Assembly (NCBI RefSeq): GCF_018866305.1
Contig: NZ_CP076456.1
Coordinates: forward strand, 1,364,001 to 1,428,000
From: Arthrobacter sunyaminii
GTDB taxonomy: Bacteria > Actinomycetota > Actinomycetes > Actinomycetales > Micrococcaceae
DNA length: 64,000 nt
Reading direction: 5' to 3'
Shown piece after piece: positions 55,209-64,000 of this stretch. The position numbers were made by a program, and so were the translations under genes. Each line of letters opens with the position of its first letter. The stretch's first letter is position 1. Below the pieces are notes generated by a model. That model saw only the letters and a program-made list of their open reading frames with translations. It did not search any database and was not told the origin of the DNA.

Positions 55209-56147
55209 ATGACTTCCCTCCAAAAAGATGCCCTCGGCAACGAAGACACCCAGAGCGACAGCCACAAATCCAACGATGTTCCCGGCCGGCGCGGCCTTAC
55301 CCAGGAACGCCGGCAGGCCAGCCGGACCCGCAAGCTCCGCATCGGGGCCGTGGCGGTTGCCGGCGGACTGGCCTTCTTTGGAATCGCCGGCGCCTCCGTC
55401 CAAAATGACCAACTGCGGGCCAGCCTCGTCAGTCTGACTTCTCCCACCGCCGCCCCGGACACCGCTGAGAGCGGTCCGGCTGATGAGGCCGGCGCCGCGG
55501 GAGATACCGACGGCGATGAGCAGCAGAAGGCAGCTGACACCGCTGCCGCCGATGATGCCAAGAAGGCGGCCGACGCCAAAGCAGAGGAGGCCAAGGCTGC
55601 TGAACAAAAGGCCGCTGAAGAAAAGGCTGCTGAACAAAAGGCCGCTGAAGAAAAGTCAGCGGAGGAAGCTCGAGCTGCCGAAGAGCTGAAAGCCGAAGAA
55701 GCAGCTCAGGCTGCCGCGGCCGAGCAGGCCAGGGTTGCAGCCGAGCAGGAAGCTGCAGCCAAGGCAGCAGCTGACGCCCAGGCTGCCGCGGACCGCGCCG
55801 CGGAAGAGGCCGCCGCCGCAGCAGCGTCTGTTCCCATGGATGATCCCGCCGGGGCGAAAGCGTACGCCGTCTCTGCCCTGGCCGGCCATGGATGGGCAGC
55901 CTCGGAAATGACCTGCCTGAACACCCTGTGGGAAAAGGAATCCAACTGGATGACCAGCGCCACCAACGCCAGCAGTGGCGCCTACGGCATTGTCCAGTCA
56001 CTGCCCGCCGAAAAAATGGCATCATCGGGACCTGATTACCTCACCAATCCCAAGACCCAGATCAACTGGGGCCTGGGCTATATCGAATCCCGGTACGGCA
56101 GCCCCTGCTCGGCACTGAACTTCCACTACGCCAACAACTGGTACTAA
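55209..56147 (+). CDS. Membrane-anchored or secreted protein with lysozyme-like C-terminal domain
   Basis: 312 residues. A charged N-terminus (1-42) is followed by a hydrophobic segment (about 44-62) that may anchor or export it. The middle (about 85-215) is an Ala/Glu/Lys-rich coiled coil with [10 protein letters not shown] repeats. The C-terminal 95 residues match the domain of the preceding gene: [40 protein letters not shown] and a final NWY. Both probably act on peptidoglycan. The start lacks a strong ribosome site. Confidence 0.76.
   Translation: MTSLQKDALGNEDTQSDSHKSNDVPGRRGLTQERRQASRTRKLRIGAVAVAGGLAFFGIAGASVQNDQLRASLVSLTSPTAAPDTAESGPADEAGAAGDTDGDEQQKAADTAAADDAKKAADAKAEEAKAAEQKAAEEKAAEQKAAEEKSAEEARAAEELKAEEAAQAAAAEQARVAAEQEAAAKAAADAQAAADRAAEEAAAAAASVPMDDPAGAKAYAVSALAGHGWAASEMTCLNTLWEKESNWMTSATNASSGAYGIVQSLPAEKMASSGPDYLTNPKTQINWGLGYIESRYGSPCSALNFHYANNWY
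55593..55652 (+). repeat. Perfect 30-bp tandem repeat (x2)
   Basis: Two identical 30-bp units (55593-55622, 55623-55652) encode a duplicated 10-residue coiled-coil segment ([10 protein letters not shown]). The unit length keeps both frame and heptad-like pattern roughly intact, and exact identity indicates a recent duplication. Confidence 0.9.
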
Positions 56148-56190
56148 ACCCGGCTATCAGCCGGCGCCTCCTCCGGCGGTCCGCGGCAGG

Positions 56191-56196
56191 TACCCT
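56191..56196 (+). promoter_or_regulatory. -10 hexamer for leaderless miaB
   Basis: TACCCT ends 6 nt before GTG 56203; no ribosome-binding site is present. Confidence 0.45.
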
Positions 56197-56202
56197 AGGA
56201 CT

Positions 56203-57732
56203 GTGAGTTTGACAGTATCTTCCCCGACATCTTCCCCGAGCCCGTCCGAGCAGCATCACCGCACCTATCAGGTGCGGACCTTCGGGTGCCAAATGAACGT
56301 CCACGATTCCGAGCGCATTTCCGGCCTGCTGGAGAACGCCGGTTATGTTCCCGCGGAAGGCGACGAGGCCGACGTCGTCGTCTTCAATACCTGCGCGGTG
56401 CGGGAGAACGCGGACAACAAGCTGTACGGGAACCTGGGCATGCTCGCCCACGTCAAGGAAACTCGTCCGGGCATGCAGATTGCCGTGGGCGGGTGCCTGG
56501 CGCAGAAGGACCGCGACACCATCCAGCGCAAGGCGCCGTGGGTGGATGCAGTGTTTGGCACGCACAACATCGGCTCATTGCCGGCCCTGCTGGACCGCGC
56601 CCGGCACAACGATGAAGCGCAGCTGGAAATCCTGGAATCCCTGGATGTTTTCCCCTCCACACTGCCCACCAAGCGCGACTCCGTCTACGCAGGCTGGGTC
56701 TCCATTTCCGTGGGCTGCAACAACACCTGCACGTTCTGCATTGTCCCTTCCCTGCGCGGCAAGGAACGGGACCGCCGCCCGGGCGAGATTCTCGCCGAAA
56801 TCCAGGCGCTGGTGGACGACGGCGCGATTGAGGTTACGCTGCTGGGCCAGAACGTTAACTCGTACGGCGTGGAGTTTGGAGACCGGGGCGCGTTCGCCAA
56901 GCTGCTGCGTGCCTGCGGCACCATCGAAGGCCTGGAGCGGGTGCGCTTCACCAGCCCGCATCCGGCTGCGTTCACCCAGGACGTCATCGACGCAATGGCG
57001 GAAACCCCCAACGTGATGCCGCAGCTGCACATGCCGCTGCAGTCCGGTTCCGACAAGGTCCTCAAAGACATGCGCCGGTCCTACCGGTCCAAGAAGTTCC
57101 TCGGCATCCTGGACAGTGTCCGTGAGCGGATGCCGCACGCCGCCATCTCCACCGACATCATTGTGGGTTTCCCGGGCGAGACCGAAGAGGACTTCGCCGC
57201 CACGCTCGACGTCGTGGAGAAGTCCCGTTTCGCCACGGCCTTCACGTTCCAGTACTCCAAGCGCCCGGGCACCCCCGCCGCAGAGCTGCCGGACCAGCTG
57301 CCCAAGGCAGTGGTCCAGGAACGCTTTGAACGCCTCACCGCCCTCCAGGACCGCATCGCGGCCGAAGAGAATGCCAAACAGGTGGGCACCACAGTGGAAG
57401 TTCTGGTTACCGCCGGTTCCGGCCGCAAGTCCGAAGAAACAGGTCGCCTTTCCGGCCGTTCCCGTGATCAGCGCCTGGTGCACTTCTCGGTGCCCGAGGG
57501 CTGCGAGGTACCCCGGCCCGGAGACCTCGTCACCGTGCCCGTGACGTCCGCAGCTGCTTTCCACCTGGTCTCGGACCCCGCGACCGCAGCGGATTACACC
57601 CTGCGCCGTTCACGCGCCGGTGACGCCTGGGACCGGTCACAGGCGGAATCGTGCGGAGTCCCCGCTCCGGGTGCTTCCGGCGGCAAAGCCGGTGTCTCCC
57701 TGGGCATGCCGGCACTGCCCCCGCGCTCCTAG
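56203..57732 (+). CDS. miaB: tRNA-2-methylthio-N6-dimethylallyladenosine synthase
   Basis: 509 residues. MiaB adds a methylthio group to i6A37 of tRNAs that read U-starting codons. N-terminal UPF0004 domain with cluster cysteines (FGCQMN, NTCAVRE, GGCLAQ), central radical SAM domain with GCNNTCTFC (CxxxCxxC), and a C-terminal TRAM domain (about 375-440). The last 50 residues are a Gly/Pro/Ala-rich tail. miaA, which makes its substrate modification, follows 20 nt later. Confidence 0.96.
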   Translation: MSLTVSSPTSSPSPSEQHHRTYQVRTFGCQMNVHDSERISGLLENAGYVPAEGDEADVVVFNTCAVRENADNKLYGNLGMLAHVKETRPGMQIAVGGCLAQKDRDTIQRKAPWVDAVFGTHNIGSLPALLDRARHNDEAQLEILESLDVFPSTLPTKRDSVYAGWVSISVGCNNTCTFCIVPSLRGKERDRRPGEILAEIQALVDDGAIEVTLLGQNVNSYGVEFGDRGAFAKLLRACGTIEGLERVRFTSPHPAAFTQDVIDAMAETPNVMPQLHMPLQSGSDKVLKDMRRSYRSKKFLGILDSVRERMPHAAISTDIIVGFPGETEEDFAATLDVVEKSRFATAFTFQYSKRPGTPAAELPDQLPKAVVQERFERLTALQDRIAAEENAKQVGTTVEVLVTAGSGRKSEETGRLSGRSRDQRLVHFSVPEGCEVPRPGDLVTVPVTSAAAFHLVSDPATAADYTLRRSRAGDAWDRSQAESCGVPAPGASGGKAGVSLGMPALPPRS

Positions 57733-57751
57733 TGCTGTCCCCGTCTCCCGG

Positions 57752-58681
57752 GTGCGTCCGGTGACTGCCGCCGAGGCTGCGCGCGCCCGCCCGGTCATCG
57801 CCGTCGTCGGTCCCACCGGCTCCGGCAAATCGGATCTGGGCGTTTCACTGGCCCTGCAGCTGGGCGGGGAAGTCATCAATGCCGACGCTATGCAGTTCTA
57901 CCGGGGCATGGACATCGGTACCGCGAAAATCAGCGTCGCGGAGCGGCGCGGCGTTCCACACCACCTGCTGGACATCATGGATGTCCGGGAGGAAGCCAGC
58001 GTCTCGGCGTTCCAGGCATCCGCCCGCAGTCTCATCACCGAGATCCAGGGACGGGGAAAGTATCCGATCCTCGTGGGCGGGTCCGGGCTTTACGTCCGTG
58101 CGGCCCTGGATGTGCTGGACTTCCCGGGCACTGATCCGGCAGTGCGGTCTGCCCTGGAACGTCAACTGGACGAACAGGGACTGGGGGCTCTGCGCGGGCG
58201 TCTGCGTGCCGTAGACCCGGTGTCCGCGGACCGGCTTGGCGACGGCCGCCGGGTGGTGCGGGCCCTGGAAGTGCACCAGCTGACGGGCAGGCCGTTCAGT
58301 TCCTTCATGCCCGTCCGGGAGTACTTCCAGCCGGCAGTCCAGATCGGCCTGAGCGTGGAGCGCAGCCTGCTGCATCAGCGGCTGGCAGCACGCGTGGACC
58401 GGATGGTGGACCGAGGCCTGCTCGCCGAAGTGGAAGACCTCGCCGGCCGCGGCCTGCGCGAGGGCCGGACTGCCGGCCGCGCCTTGGGGTATTCCCAGTT
58501 CCTGCGCGTGCTGGACGGCGAATCGTCAGTGGCCGAGGCAGTCGAACAGACAGTGGTGGCTACCCGGCAGTTCGCGCGCCGCCAGCTCACCTGGTTCCGC
58601 GCAGATCCGCGGATCACCTGGCTGGACTGGGACGACCCCGAACTGACCGGCAAGGCTGCCGCCGCTATCCTTGAACAGTGA
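57752..58681 (+). CDS. miaA: tRNA dimethylallyltransferase
   Basis: 309 residues. MiaA transfers dimethylallyl from DMAPP to A37 of tRNA, linking the MEP pathway (ispG in this window) to tRNA modification. The P-loop GPTGSGKS spans 20-27; [27 protein letters not shown] and [12 protein letters not shown] are family blocks. The start could be GTG 57752 or 57761; longer frames overlap the end of miaB. The stop overlaps the dapF start. Confidence 0.95.
   Translation: MRPVTAAEAARARPVIAVVGPTGSGKSDLGVSLALQLGGEVINADAMQFYRGMDIGTAKISVAERRGVPHHLLDIMDVREEASVSAFQASARSLITEIQGRGKYPILVGGSGLYVRAALDVLDFPGTDPAVRSALERQLDEQGLGALRGRLRAVDPVSADRLGDGRRVVRALEVHQLTGRPFSSFMPVREYFQPAVQIGLSVERSLLHQRLAARVDRMVDRGLLAEVEDLAGRGLREGRTAGRALGYSQFLRVLDGESSVAEAVEQTVVATRQFARRQLTWFRADPRITWLDWDDPELTGKAAAAILEQ
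58643..58671 (+). promoter_or_regulatory. Internal promoter for dapF (leaderless)
   Basis: CTGACC (58643-58648) and TATCCT (58666-58671) are 17 bp apart inside the 3' end of miaA, and the -10 ends 6 nt before GTG 58678. The geometry is the same as for pgsA. Confidence 0.45.
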
Positions 58682-59628
58682 ACACAACTCTCTCTTCTGC
58701 TCTGTCCGCTTCCGGCTTACCCGCTTCTCTTGCCGGTTTGCCCTTCGCCAAAGGCCACGGCACCGGCAACGACTTTGTGCTGGTGGCCGACCCCGACGGG
58801 GGACGCGAAGTGACGCCTGCCGAAGTGGCGGCGGTATGCGACCGGCACCGCGGCATTGGCGCAGACGGATTCATCAGGGCCGTGCGTTCCGAGCACCTGC
58901 CTGAAGGCCAGGCCCTGCTGCAAAGTGATCCCGCTGCGGAGTGGTTCATGGACTACCGCAATGCGGACGGCAGCATCTCCGAGATGTGCGGCAACGGGGT
59001 GCGGGTCTTCGTGCACTTCCTGCTCGCCGAGGGGCTGGTGAATCTGGCCGAAGGGGAAACCCTGACCATCGGCACCCGCGCCGGCATCAAAACAATCACC
59101 CGGGTGGACAGCGGCTACGCCGTGGACATGGGTCCCTGGGAGTTCATCTACCCCGACCATGCCGCCGCGAAGGCCATGGACGCCGTCGTCAACGCCGACG
59201 GCCTGGAAGTACCGCGCCCCGGACTGTCCGTCAGCATGGGAAACCCGCACACCGTGGTGGCCCTGGCCGAGCTGTCCGAACTCGCAGCCACTCAACTGAC
59301 GACTCCGCCCACCGTGCAGCCGGAGCCGGAGAACGGCACCAACGTGGAATTTGTGGTCCCCGCCGAGCCTCTGGTCGAAAACGGCGTGGGTCTGCTGACC
59401 ATGCGCGTGCATGAGCGCGGTGTGGGGGAGACCCTTTCCTGCGGCACCGGCGCCTGCGCAGCAGCCGTTGCCATCCGTTTCTGGGCCGGCCGGGATGCCC
59501 CGAACGACTGGGCGGTCACGGTGCCCGGCGGCGTCGTCGGGGTCCGTTTCCTGACTGCTGAAGACGGCCGCGAGCACGTGGAACTCAGCGGCCCCGCCGT
59601 CATTGTGGCGCGCGGAACCCTACTCTAG
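58678..59628 (+). CDS. dapF: Diaminopimelate epimerase
   Basis: 316 residues. DapF converts LL- to meso-diaminopimelate, used for lysine and, depending on peptidoglycan type, the cell wall. The two catalytic Cys motifs are visible: [10 protein letters not shown] and [23 protein letters not shown] near the N-terminus and GNPHTVV also fit. It starts at GTG inside the miaA stop. With dapB and dapA it gives three lysine genes in this window. Confidence 0.96.
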   Translation: MNTTLSSALSASGLPASLAGLPFAKGHGTGNDFVLVADPDGGREVTPAEVAAVCDRHRGIGADGFIRAVRSEHLPEGQALLQSDPAAEWFMDYRNADGSISEMCGNGVRVFVHFLLAEGLVNLAEGETLTIGTRAGIKTITRVDSGYAVDMGPWEFIYPDHAAAKAMDAVVNADGLEVPRPGLSVSMGNPHTVVALAELSELAATQLTTPPTVQPEPENGTNVEFVVPAEPLVENGVGLLTMRVHERGVGETLSCGTGACAAAVAIRFWAGRDAPNDWAVTVPGGVVGVRFLTAEDGREHVELSGPAVIVARGTLL

Positions 59629-59714
59629 GAACGGCCGGAATAAACCCCTGCGACGGGCGGTTGAAGCTGTCATGGAATTCAAGACCGGTGTTAGTGCGGC
59701 CCGCCGCTGAGCAG

Positions 59715-60335
59715 TCAGCTGTCTTCGGGACTGCGGGTAATTTTGAGGATCCGGAAGGATTTGGCGGTGCTGTGCCGGGACACCGAGTATCCGGACCCCA
59801 GCTGCTCGGTCAGCCATTTCTGCAGTGAATCCGCTCCCAGGTTTTTCTGCACCACCAGCCACGCGGTTCCTTCCGGCGCCAGCCGCGGCAGCCACAGAAG
59901 CAGGAGCGCATGCAACTCGTCCTTGCCGATGCGGATGGGCGGATTGGACCAGATGGTGTCGAACCGCAGCTGCGGATCGACGTCCTCGGGCCGGCTGGCA
60001 GTGACATTGTCCAGGCCCAGTGCGGCGGCATTGTCACGGGTCAGGGCCAGGCACCGCTCGTTCACATCCACGGCGTACACGCGGGCTGCCGGGGATTTCA
60101 GGGCCATGGTCAGCGCCACCGGCCCCCAGCCGCAGCCAATGTCCAGCAAATTCCCCTCCGGGGAGGGGGACGGAACTTCGTCCAGCAGAATCACAGTGCC
60201 TTTGTCGATGCCGTCGGGGCTGAAGATGCCGCCGGAAGTAACGAGGGTACGCTCCCGGCCATCGAGCGTGACATGGAGCGGCCGGCGGACCTCGGGCCCG
60301 GACGGCTGTGAACTGAAGTAATGGTCTGAACCCAT
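59715..60335 (-). CDS. Class I SAM methyltransferase, RsmC/RlmG-like
   Basis: 206 residues. The SAM-binding motif I is LLDIGCGWGPVALTMA and the N-acting motif IV is NPPIRIGK, as in rRNA guanine-N2 methyltransferases RsmC and RlmG. The N-terminal second domain of those enzymes is absent, as in the short actinobacterial form. The rRNA position is not known. It is convergent to dapF and divergent from hflX. The minus-strand TAATCT ends 8 nt before the ATG. Confidence 0.88.
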   Translation of the reverse strand: MGSDHYFSSQPSGPEVRRPLHVTLDGRERTLVTSGGIFSPDGIDKGTVILLDEVPSPSPEGNLLDIGCGWGPVALTMALKSPAARVYAVDVNERCLALTRDNAAALGLDNVTASRPEDVDPQLRFDTIWSNPPIRIGKDELHALLLLWLPRLAPEGTAWLVVQKNLGADSLQKWLTEQLGSGYSVSRHSTAKSFRILKITRSPEDS

Positions 60336-60343
60336 AACAAACC

Positions 60344-60349
60344 AGATTA
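60344..60349 (-). promoter_or_regulatory. -10 hexamer for the methyltransferase gene
   Basis: On the minus strand TAATCT ends 8 nt before the ATG at 60335, with no ribosome-binding site. Confidence 0.4.
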
Positions 60350-60455
60350 GTGGGTCTGCGGCAGGCAGCGGAAACCGGATTCAGCGGCGGGCAAATCGCG
60401 CCCCCAAATGTCCGTGCCCTGACTTACCATGGAGAACACGGCTTATAAGGAGAAT

Positions 60456-62027
60456 ATGACGATCAACAATTCCCGTCCTGGCACGTCCGGTTCCGCTCAG
60501 CCCACACCGGAGCTGAGCCCCGAAGACATCCAGGGGGTCATTGACAGGATCCTCGCCAAGGAAAGCGCTGCGGAGGCCAAAGCTCCCGCCCGGGACGTCC
60601 CGCGCGGCAGAGCCCAGGCTCTCTCTTCCGAGGACGCCGGGCATTCAGTGCACGACGGCGACCAGGAAGACCTTCGCGAGCGGCACGCACTGCGGCGCGT
60701 GGCCGGCCTGTCCACCGAACTCGAAGACGTAACCGAAGTCGAGTACCGCCAGCTTCGCCTGGAGCGGGTGGTACTGGCCGGACTGTGGAGCGAAGGAACG
60801 GCGGCCGACGCCGAGAATTCCCTGCAGGAACTGGCAGCCCTCGCCGAAACGGCAGGCTCCGAGGTGCTCGACGGCGTCATCCAGCGCCGCCTGAAGCCCG
60901 ATCCGGGCACCTTCCTGGGATCCGGCAAGGCCCAGGAACTCAAGGACATCGTGGCCGCCACCGGCGCTGACACGGTCATCGTGGACAGCGAACTGGCCCC
61001 GTCCCAGCGCCGCGGACTGGAAGACATCGTCAAGGTCAAGGTCATCGACCGGACGGCCCTCATCCTGGACATCTTCGCCCAGCATGCCAAGTCCCGCGAG
61101 GGCAAGGCCCAGGTGGAACTGGCCCAGCTCGAGTACCTGCTGCCGCGACTGCGCGGCTGGGGCGAATCCATGTCCCGGCAGGCCGGCGGCCAGGTGGGCA
61201 GCGCAAGCGCCGGCATGGGTTCACGTGGTCCCGGTGAAACCAAGATTGAGCTGGACCGGCGGAAGATCCGTACCCGGATGGCGAAACTGCGGCGCGAAAT
61301 CGCGGGCATGAAACCTGCACGCGAAACCAAGCGGGCCAACCGCCAGCGCAACCAGGTTCCTTCGGTGGCTATCGCCGGGTACACCAACGCGGGCAAGTCG
61401 TCGCTCCTGAACCGGCTGACGGATGCCGGTGTCCTCGTCGAGAACGCCCTGTTCGCCACCCTGGATCCCACCATCCGCAAGGCCCAGACCGAAGACGGGA
61501 TCGGCTACACCCTGGCGGACACCGTCGGATTTGTCCGGTCGCTGCCGACCCAGCTGGTGGAAGCCTTCCGCTCCACGCTGGAGGAAGTGGCGGACGCTGA
61601 CCTGATCCTGCACGTCGTGGATGCCTCCCATCCTGACCCGGAGGGCCAGATTGCCGCCGTCCGCACTGTGCTGACGGATGTTGATGCCCGCAAGATTCCG
61701 GAAATCATCGTCCTGAACAAGGCCGATGCCGCCGATCCGTTTGTCCTGGAACGCCTCCGGCAGAAGGAACGCCGCCACGTGGTGGTCTCCGCCCGTACCG
61801 GTGAAGGCATCGACGAGCTGCTGCAGGCGATCTCCGAAGGGATTCCCCGCCCCGCGGTGGACCTGACGCTGATGGTTCCCTACGACCGCGGAGACGTGGT
61901 CTCCCGGCTGCACAGCCCGGACACTGAAATCCTGTCCGTGGACCACTCCGAAACCGGAACCCGGCTGCATGTCATGGTCCGCGAAGGCCTTGCTGCTGAA
62001 CTGGAGCCGTTCGTCACCCATGAGTAA
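60456..62027 (+). CDS. hflX: GTPase HflX
   Basis: 523 residues. HflX binds 50S subunits and rescues or splits stalled ribosomes under stress. The HflX-specific N-terminal domain (to about 295) contains GTFLGSGKAQELKD and the G-loop block GSASAGMGSRGPGETKIELD; the G domain has GYTNAGKS (308-315), DTVGF and NKAD. ATG 60456 with AAGGAG is chosen over the in-frame ATG 60429, because the latter lies between a likely -35 (CTGACT) and -10 (TTATAA). An N-terminal extension of about 60 residues is present. Confidence 0.95.
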   Translation: MTINNSRPGTSGSAQPTPELSPEDIQGVIDRILAKESAAEAKAPARDVPRGRAQALSSEDAGHSVHDGDQEDLRERHALRRVAGLSTELEDVTEVEYRQLRLERVVLAGLWSEGTAADAENSLQELAALAETAGSEVLDGVIQRRLKPDPGTFLGSGKAQELKDIVAATGADTVIVDSELAPSQRRGLEDIVKVKVIDRTALILDIFAQHAKSREGKAQVELAQLEYLLPRLRGWGESMSRQAGGQVGSASAGMGSRGPGETKIELDRRKIRTRMAKLRREIAGMKPARETKRANRQRNQVPSVAIAGYTNAGKSSLLNRLTDAGVLVENALFATLDPTIRKAQTEDGIGYTLADTVGFVRSLPTQLVEAFRSTLEEVADADLILHVVDASHPDPEGQIAAVRTVLTDVDARKIPEIIVLNKADAADPFVLERLRQKERRHVVVSARTGEGIDELLQAISEGIPRPAVDLTLMVPYDRGDVVSRLHSPDTEILSVDHSETGTRLHVMVREGLAAELEPFVTHE

Positions 62028-64000
62028 AGACACCACCGGCGAAGTCCTGGAACTTCTGGACACCGCCGTTGCCGGCATGGGCGGACAAAACCGCCCGGGC
62101 CAGCATGAAATGGCCCGACAGGTCACGCAGGCCATAGACGAAGGAAAGCACCTGCTGGTTCAGGCGGGCACCGGAACCGGCAAATCGCTGGCCTATCTGG
62201 TGCCGCTGATCCATCACTCGCTGGAGAGCACCAAGCCGACGCTGGTGTCCACTGCAACGCTGGCCCTGCAGTCCCAGATTGTGGGCCGGGACCTGCCTCG
62301 GCTGCTCAAGACCCTTCAGCCGCAGCTCCCCCGCGAAGTGGACGTGGCACTGCTCAAGGGCCGCAGCAATTATGTCTGCCTGCACAAGACCGGCGGGGGA
62401 TTTCCTGAAGAGGAAGATCCCGCCGGTGCCCTGTTCACGCTGGGAGATGACCATGGCGTCGCCCACCCTTCACCGGCTCCCACCTCGGCCATGGGCCGGG
62501 AAGTGGTGCGGCTGCGTGAATGGGCGGAGGAAACGGACACCGGCGACCGGGATGATCTGGTCCCGGGTGTGAGTGACCGGGCCTGGCGGCAGGTATCGGT
62601 GACCTCCATGGAGTGCCTGGGAGCACAGAAGTGTCCGGTGGCCGCTGAGTGCTTCAGCGAGCGTGCCCGTGCACAGGCCGCCGTGGCCGACGTCGTGATC
62701 ACCAACCATGCGATGCTGGCGATTGCTGCCTTCGAAGGCCTGGCCGTGCTGCCGGACTATGACGTGGTGGTCATTGACGAGGCGCACGAACTGCAGGACC
62801 GCGTCACCGGTGCCGTCACCGGCCAGCTCTCCGGCACGGTGATTACTGCCGCTGTTACCGCAGCGCGCAAACACACCTCTGCCAGCGTGGAGGAGCTGGC
62901 GCAGGCGGCACGTGCCTTTGAGCAGTCCATGGAGGGTGTTCCCTCCGGCCTGCTGGCCAGCGGACTGAACGAAGAGCAGGAACAGGCCGTGGGGCGCGTT
63001 CGCGAGGCCTGCCGAGTGGCGCTCTCTGATTCCAAGCCCGAGCCCGGGGAAACCGCAGACGGTGGCCGGCAGACGGCCCGTTCACGGCTTATGGCCGTGC
63101 TGACTGTTTGCGAGCGGCTGATCTCGGCGCCGGCGGCCGGCGAGGTGATTTGGGCGTCCCGGCCCAGTTCCTTCTCCCCGTCGGGAGGTTTTTCACCGCC
63201 CGACGAGACCGCCCCCGCCACCCTGAACGTTGCCCCGCTGTCAGTGGCGGGACGGCTGCGTGAAGGATTGTTTGACGGGCACACCGTTGTCCTGACCTCG
63301 GCAACCCTGGCGATCGGCTCCGAGTTCGGGCCGGTGGCCGGTGCCCTGGGCCTGCTGGGTCCGGGTGCACCGTCGTGGACCGGAACCGACGTCGGCAGTC
63401 CCTTCGATTACCCGCGCCAGGGGATTCTGTATGTGGCCAAGGATCTGCCCAAGCCGGAGCGGGGTACCTCCGAGGCTCAGCTGGATGAAATCGAAGCGCT
63501 GCTTAAGGCCTCCAACGGCGGCGCGCTGGGCTTATTCTCCTCTCGGCGGGCGGCCGAAGATGCCGCCGATGCCATGCGCACCCGGGTGGATTTCCCCATC
63601 CTGTGCCAGGGGGAATCTTCCATGTCTTCACTGGTCAAGCAGTTCTCTGAAGAGCCGGATACCTGCCTCTTCGGCACCATGTCGCTATGGCAGGGCGTGG
63701 ACGTTCCCGGAGCCGCGTGCCGGCTTGTCCTCATCGACCGCATCCCGTTTCCCCGTCCCGATGACCCGCTGATGACCGCTCGCACCCGAGCAGTGGCCAA
63801 GGCCGGCGGCAACGGGTTCATGTCCGTGGCGGCGACCCATGCCGCCGTGCGTCTGGCACAGGGGGCAGGGCGCCTGATTCGTGCGGCGGGGGACCGCGGT
63901 GTGGTGGCTGTCCTGGACTCCCGGCTGGCCACGGCCCGGTATGGGGGCTTCCTGCGCGCAGCGCTGCCGCCGTTCTGGTCCACCACGGACCGCTCCGTGG
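62020..64000 (+). CDS. dinG: ATP-dependent DNA helicase, DinG/XPD type (5' part)
   Basis: The frame is open to the window edge; 660 codons are visible. ATG 62020 overlaps the end of hflX by 8 nt. This superfamily 2 helicase has Walker A QAGTGTGKS (about 48-56) and the DEAH box VVIDEAHELQDR. Four cysteines between them (VCLHK, then ECLGAQKCPVAAECF) fit the FeS cluster of the XPD/DinG group. Later blocks LTSATLAIGSEF and MSLWQGVDVPG are typical. It probably unwinds damaged or structured DNA; lexA often lies nearby in actinobacteria. The C-terminal end is missing. Confidence 0.93.
   Translation, partial: MSKDTTGEVLELLDTAVAGMGGQNRPGQHEMARQVTQAIDEGKHLLVQAGTGTGKSLAYLVPLIHHSLESTKPTLVSTATLALQSQIVGRDLPRLLKTLQPQLPREVDVALLKGRSNYVCLHKTGGGFPEEEDPAGALFTLGDDHGVAHPSPAPTSAMGREVVRLREWAEETDTGDRDDLVPGVSDRAWRQVSVTSMECLGAQKCPVAAECFSERARAQAAVADVVITNHAMLAIAAFEGLAVLPDYDVVVIDEAHELQDRVTGAVTGQLSGTVITAAVTAARKHTSASVEELAQAARAFEQSMEGVPSGLLASGLNEEQEQAVGRVREACRVALSDSKPEPGETADGGRQTARSRLMAVLTVCERLISAPAAGEVIWASRPSSFSPSGGFSPPDETAPATLNVAPLSVAGRLREGLFDGHTVVLTSATLAIGSEFGPVAGALGLLGPGAPSWTGTDVGSPFDYPRQGILYVAKDLPKPERGTSEAQLDEIEALLKASNGGALGLFSSRRAAEDAADAMRTRVDFPILCQGESSMSSLVKQFSEEPDTCLFGTMSLWQGVDVPGAACRLVLIDRIPFPRPDDPLMTARTRAVAKAGGNGFMSVAATHAAVRLAQGAGRLIRAAGDRGVVAVLDSRLATARYGGFLRAALPPFWSTTDRSV

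Overview
The window is one contiguous stretch of a high-GC Gram-positive (Actinomycetota) chromosome. Gene order (rseP-ispG-proS, rimP-nusA-ylxR-infB-rbfA, truB-ribF-rpsO-pnp, dapB-dapA-rnj-ftsK-pgsA-cinA-clgR, recA-recX-miaB-miaA-dapF-hflX-dinG), protein sequence and codon use fit the family Micrococcaceae, most likely Arthrobacter in the broad sense. This placement is from recognition, not from a search. I see no rRNA, tRNA, CRISPR array, insertion sequence or prophage gene.

Layout. 1-9.2 kb: 3' part of the site-2 protease rseP, a SatD-like/membrane-protein pair behind an AT-rich inverted repeat, a YciI protein, ispG (MEP isoprenoid pathway) overlapping a GNAT acetyltransferase, two tandem paralogous lipoproteins, proS and a TSUP transporter. 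9.3-11.5 kb (minus strand): an aminoglycoside/hydroxyurea-type phosphotransferase and a ferritin-like DUF4439 protein. 11.6-17.4 kb: the translation/transcription operon rimP-nusA-ylxR-infB-rbfA. 17.4-20.1 kb (minus): a secreted ScyD/ScyE-family protein and a class I aminotransferase. 20.2-28.2 kb: truB, three unknown membrane proteins, ribF, rpsO, pnp and an M16 peptidase.

28.4-41.0 kb looks like an accessory block set between the M16 peptidase and dapB, genes that are usually close neighbours in actinobacteria. It has a GntR/FCD regulator divergent from a single-chain Baeyer-Villiger monooxygenase/alpha-beta-hydrolase fusion followed by an acyl-CoA synthetase, a layout resembling a condensed mycobacterial mymA operon. 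After it comes a molybdenum-cofactor cluster (moaD, moaA, modA, modB, a membrane sulfite-oxidase-family molybdoenzyme, moeA, moaC, mog, moaE) with no modC ATPase.

41.1-64 kb returns to core order: dapB, a small membrane protein, an acyltransferase-like membrane protein (minus), dapA, RNase J, FtsK, pgsA, cinA, clgR, a MarR regulator (minus), DUF3046, recA with an SOS box, recX, two secreted proteins sharing a C-terminal lysozyme-like domain, miaB, miaA, dapF, an RsmC-like methyltransferase (minus), hflX and the 5' part of a DinG-type helicase.

A recurrent regulatory theme is a -10 hexamer of form TANNNT placed 6-8 nt before the start codon, at fourteen genes. This implies that many mRNAs here are leaderless. 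The most unusual biology is the SatD-like/membrane pair and the monooxygenase-hydrolase fusion.
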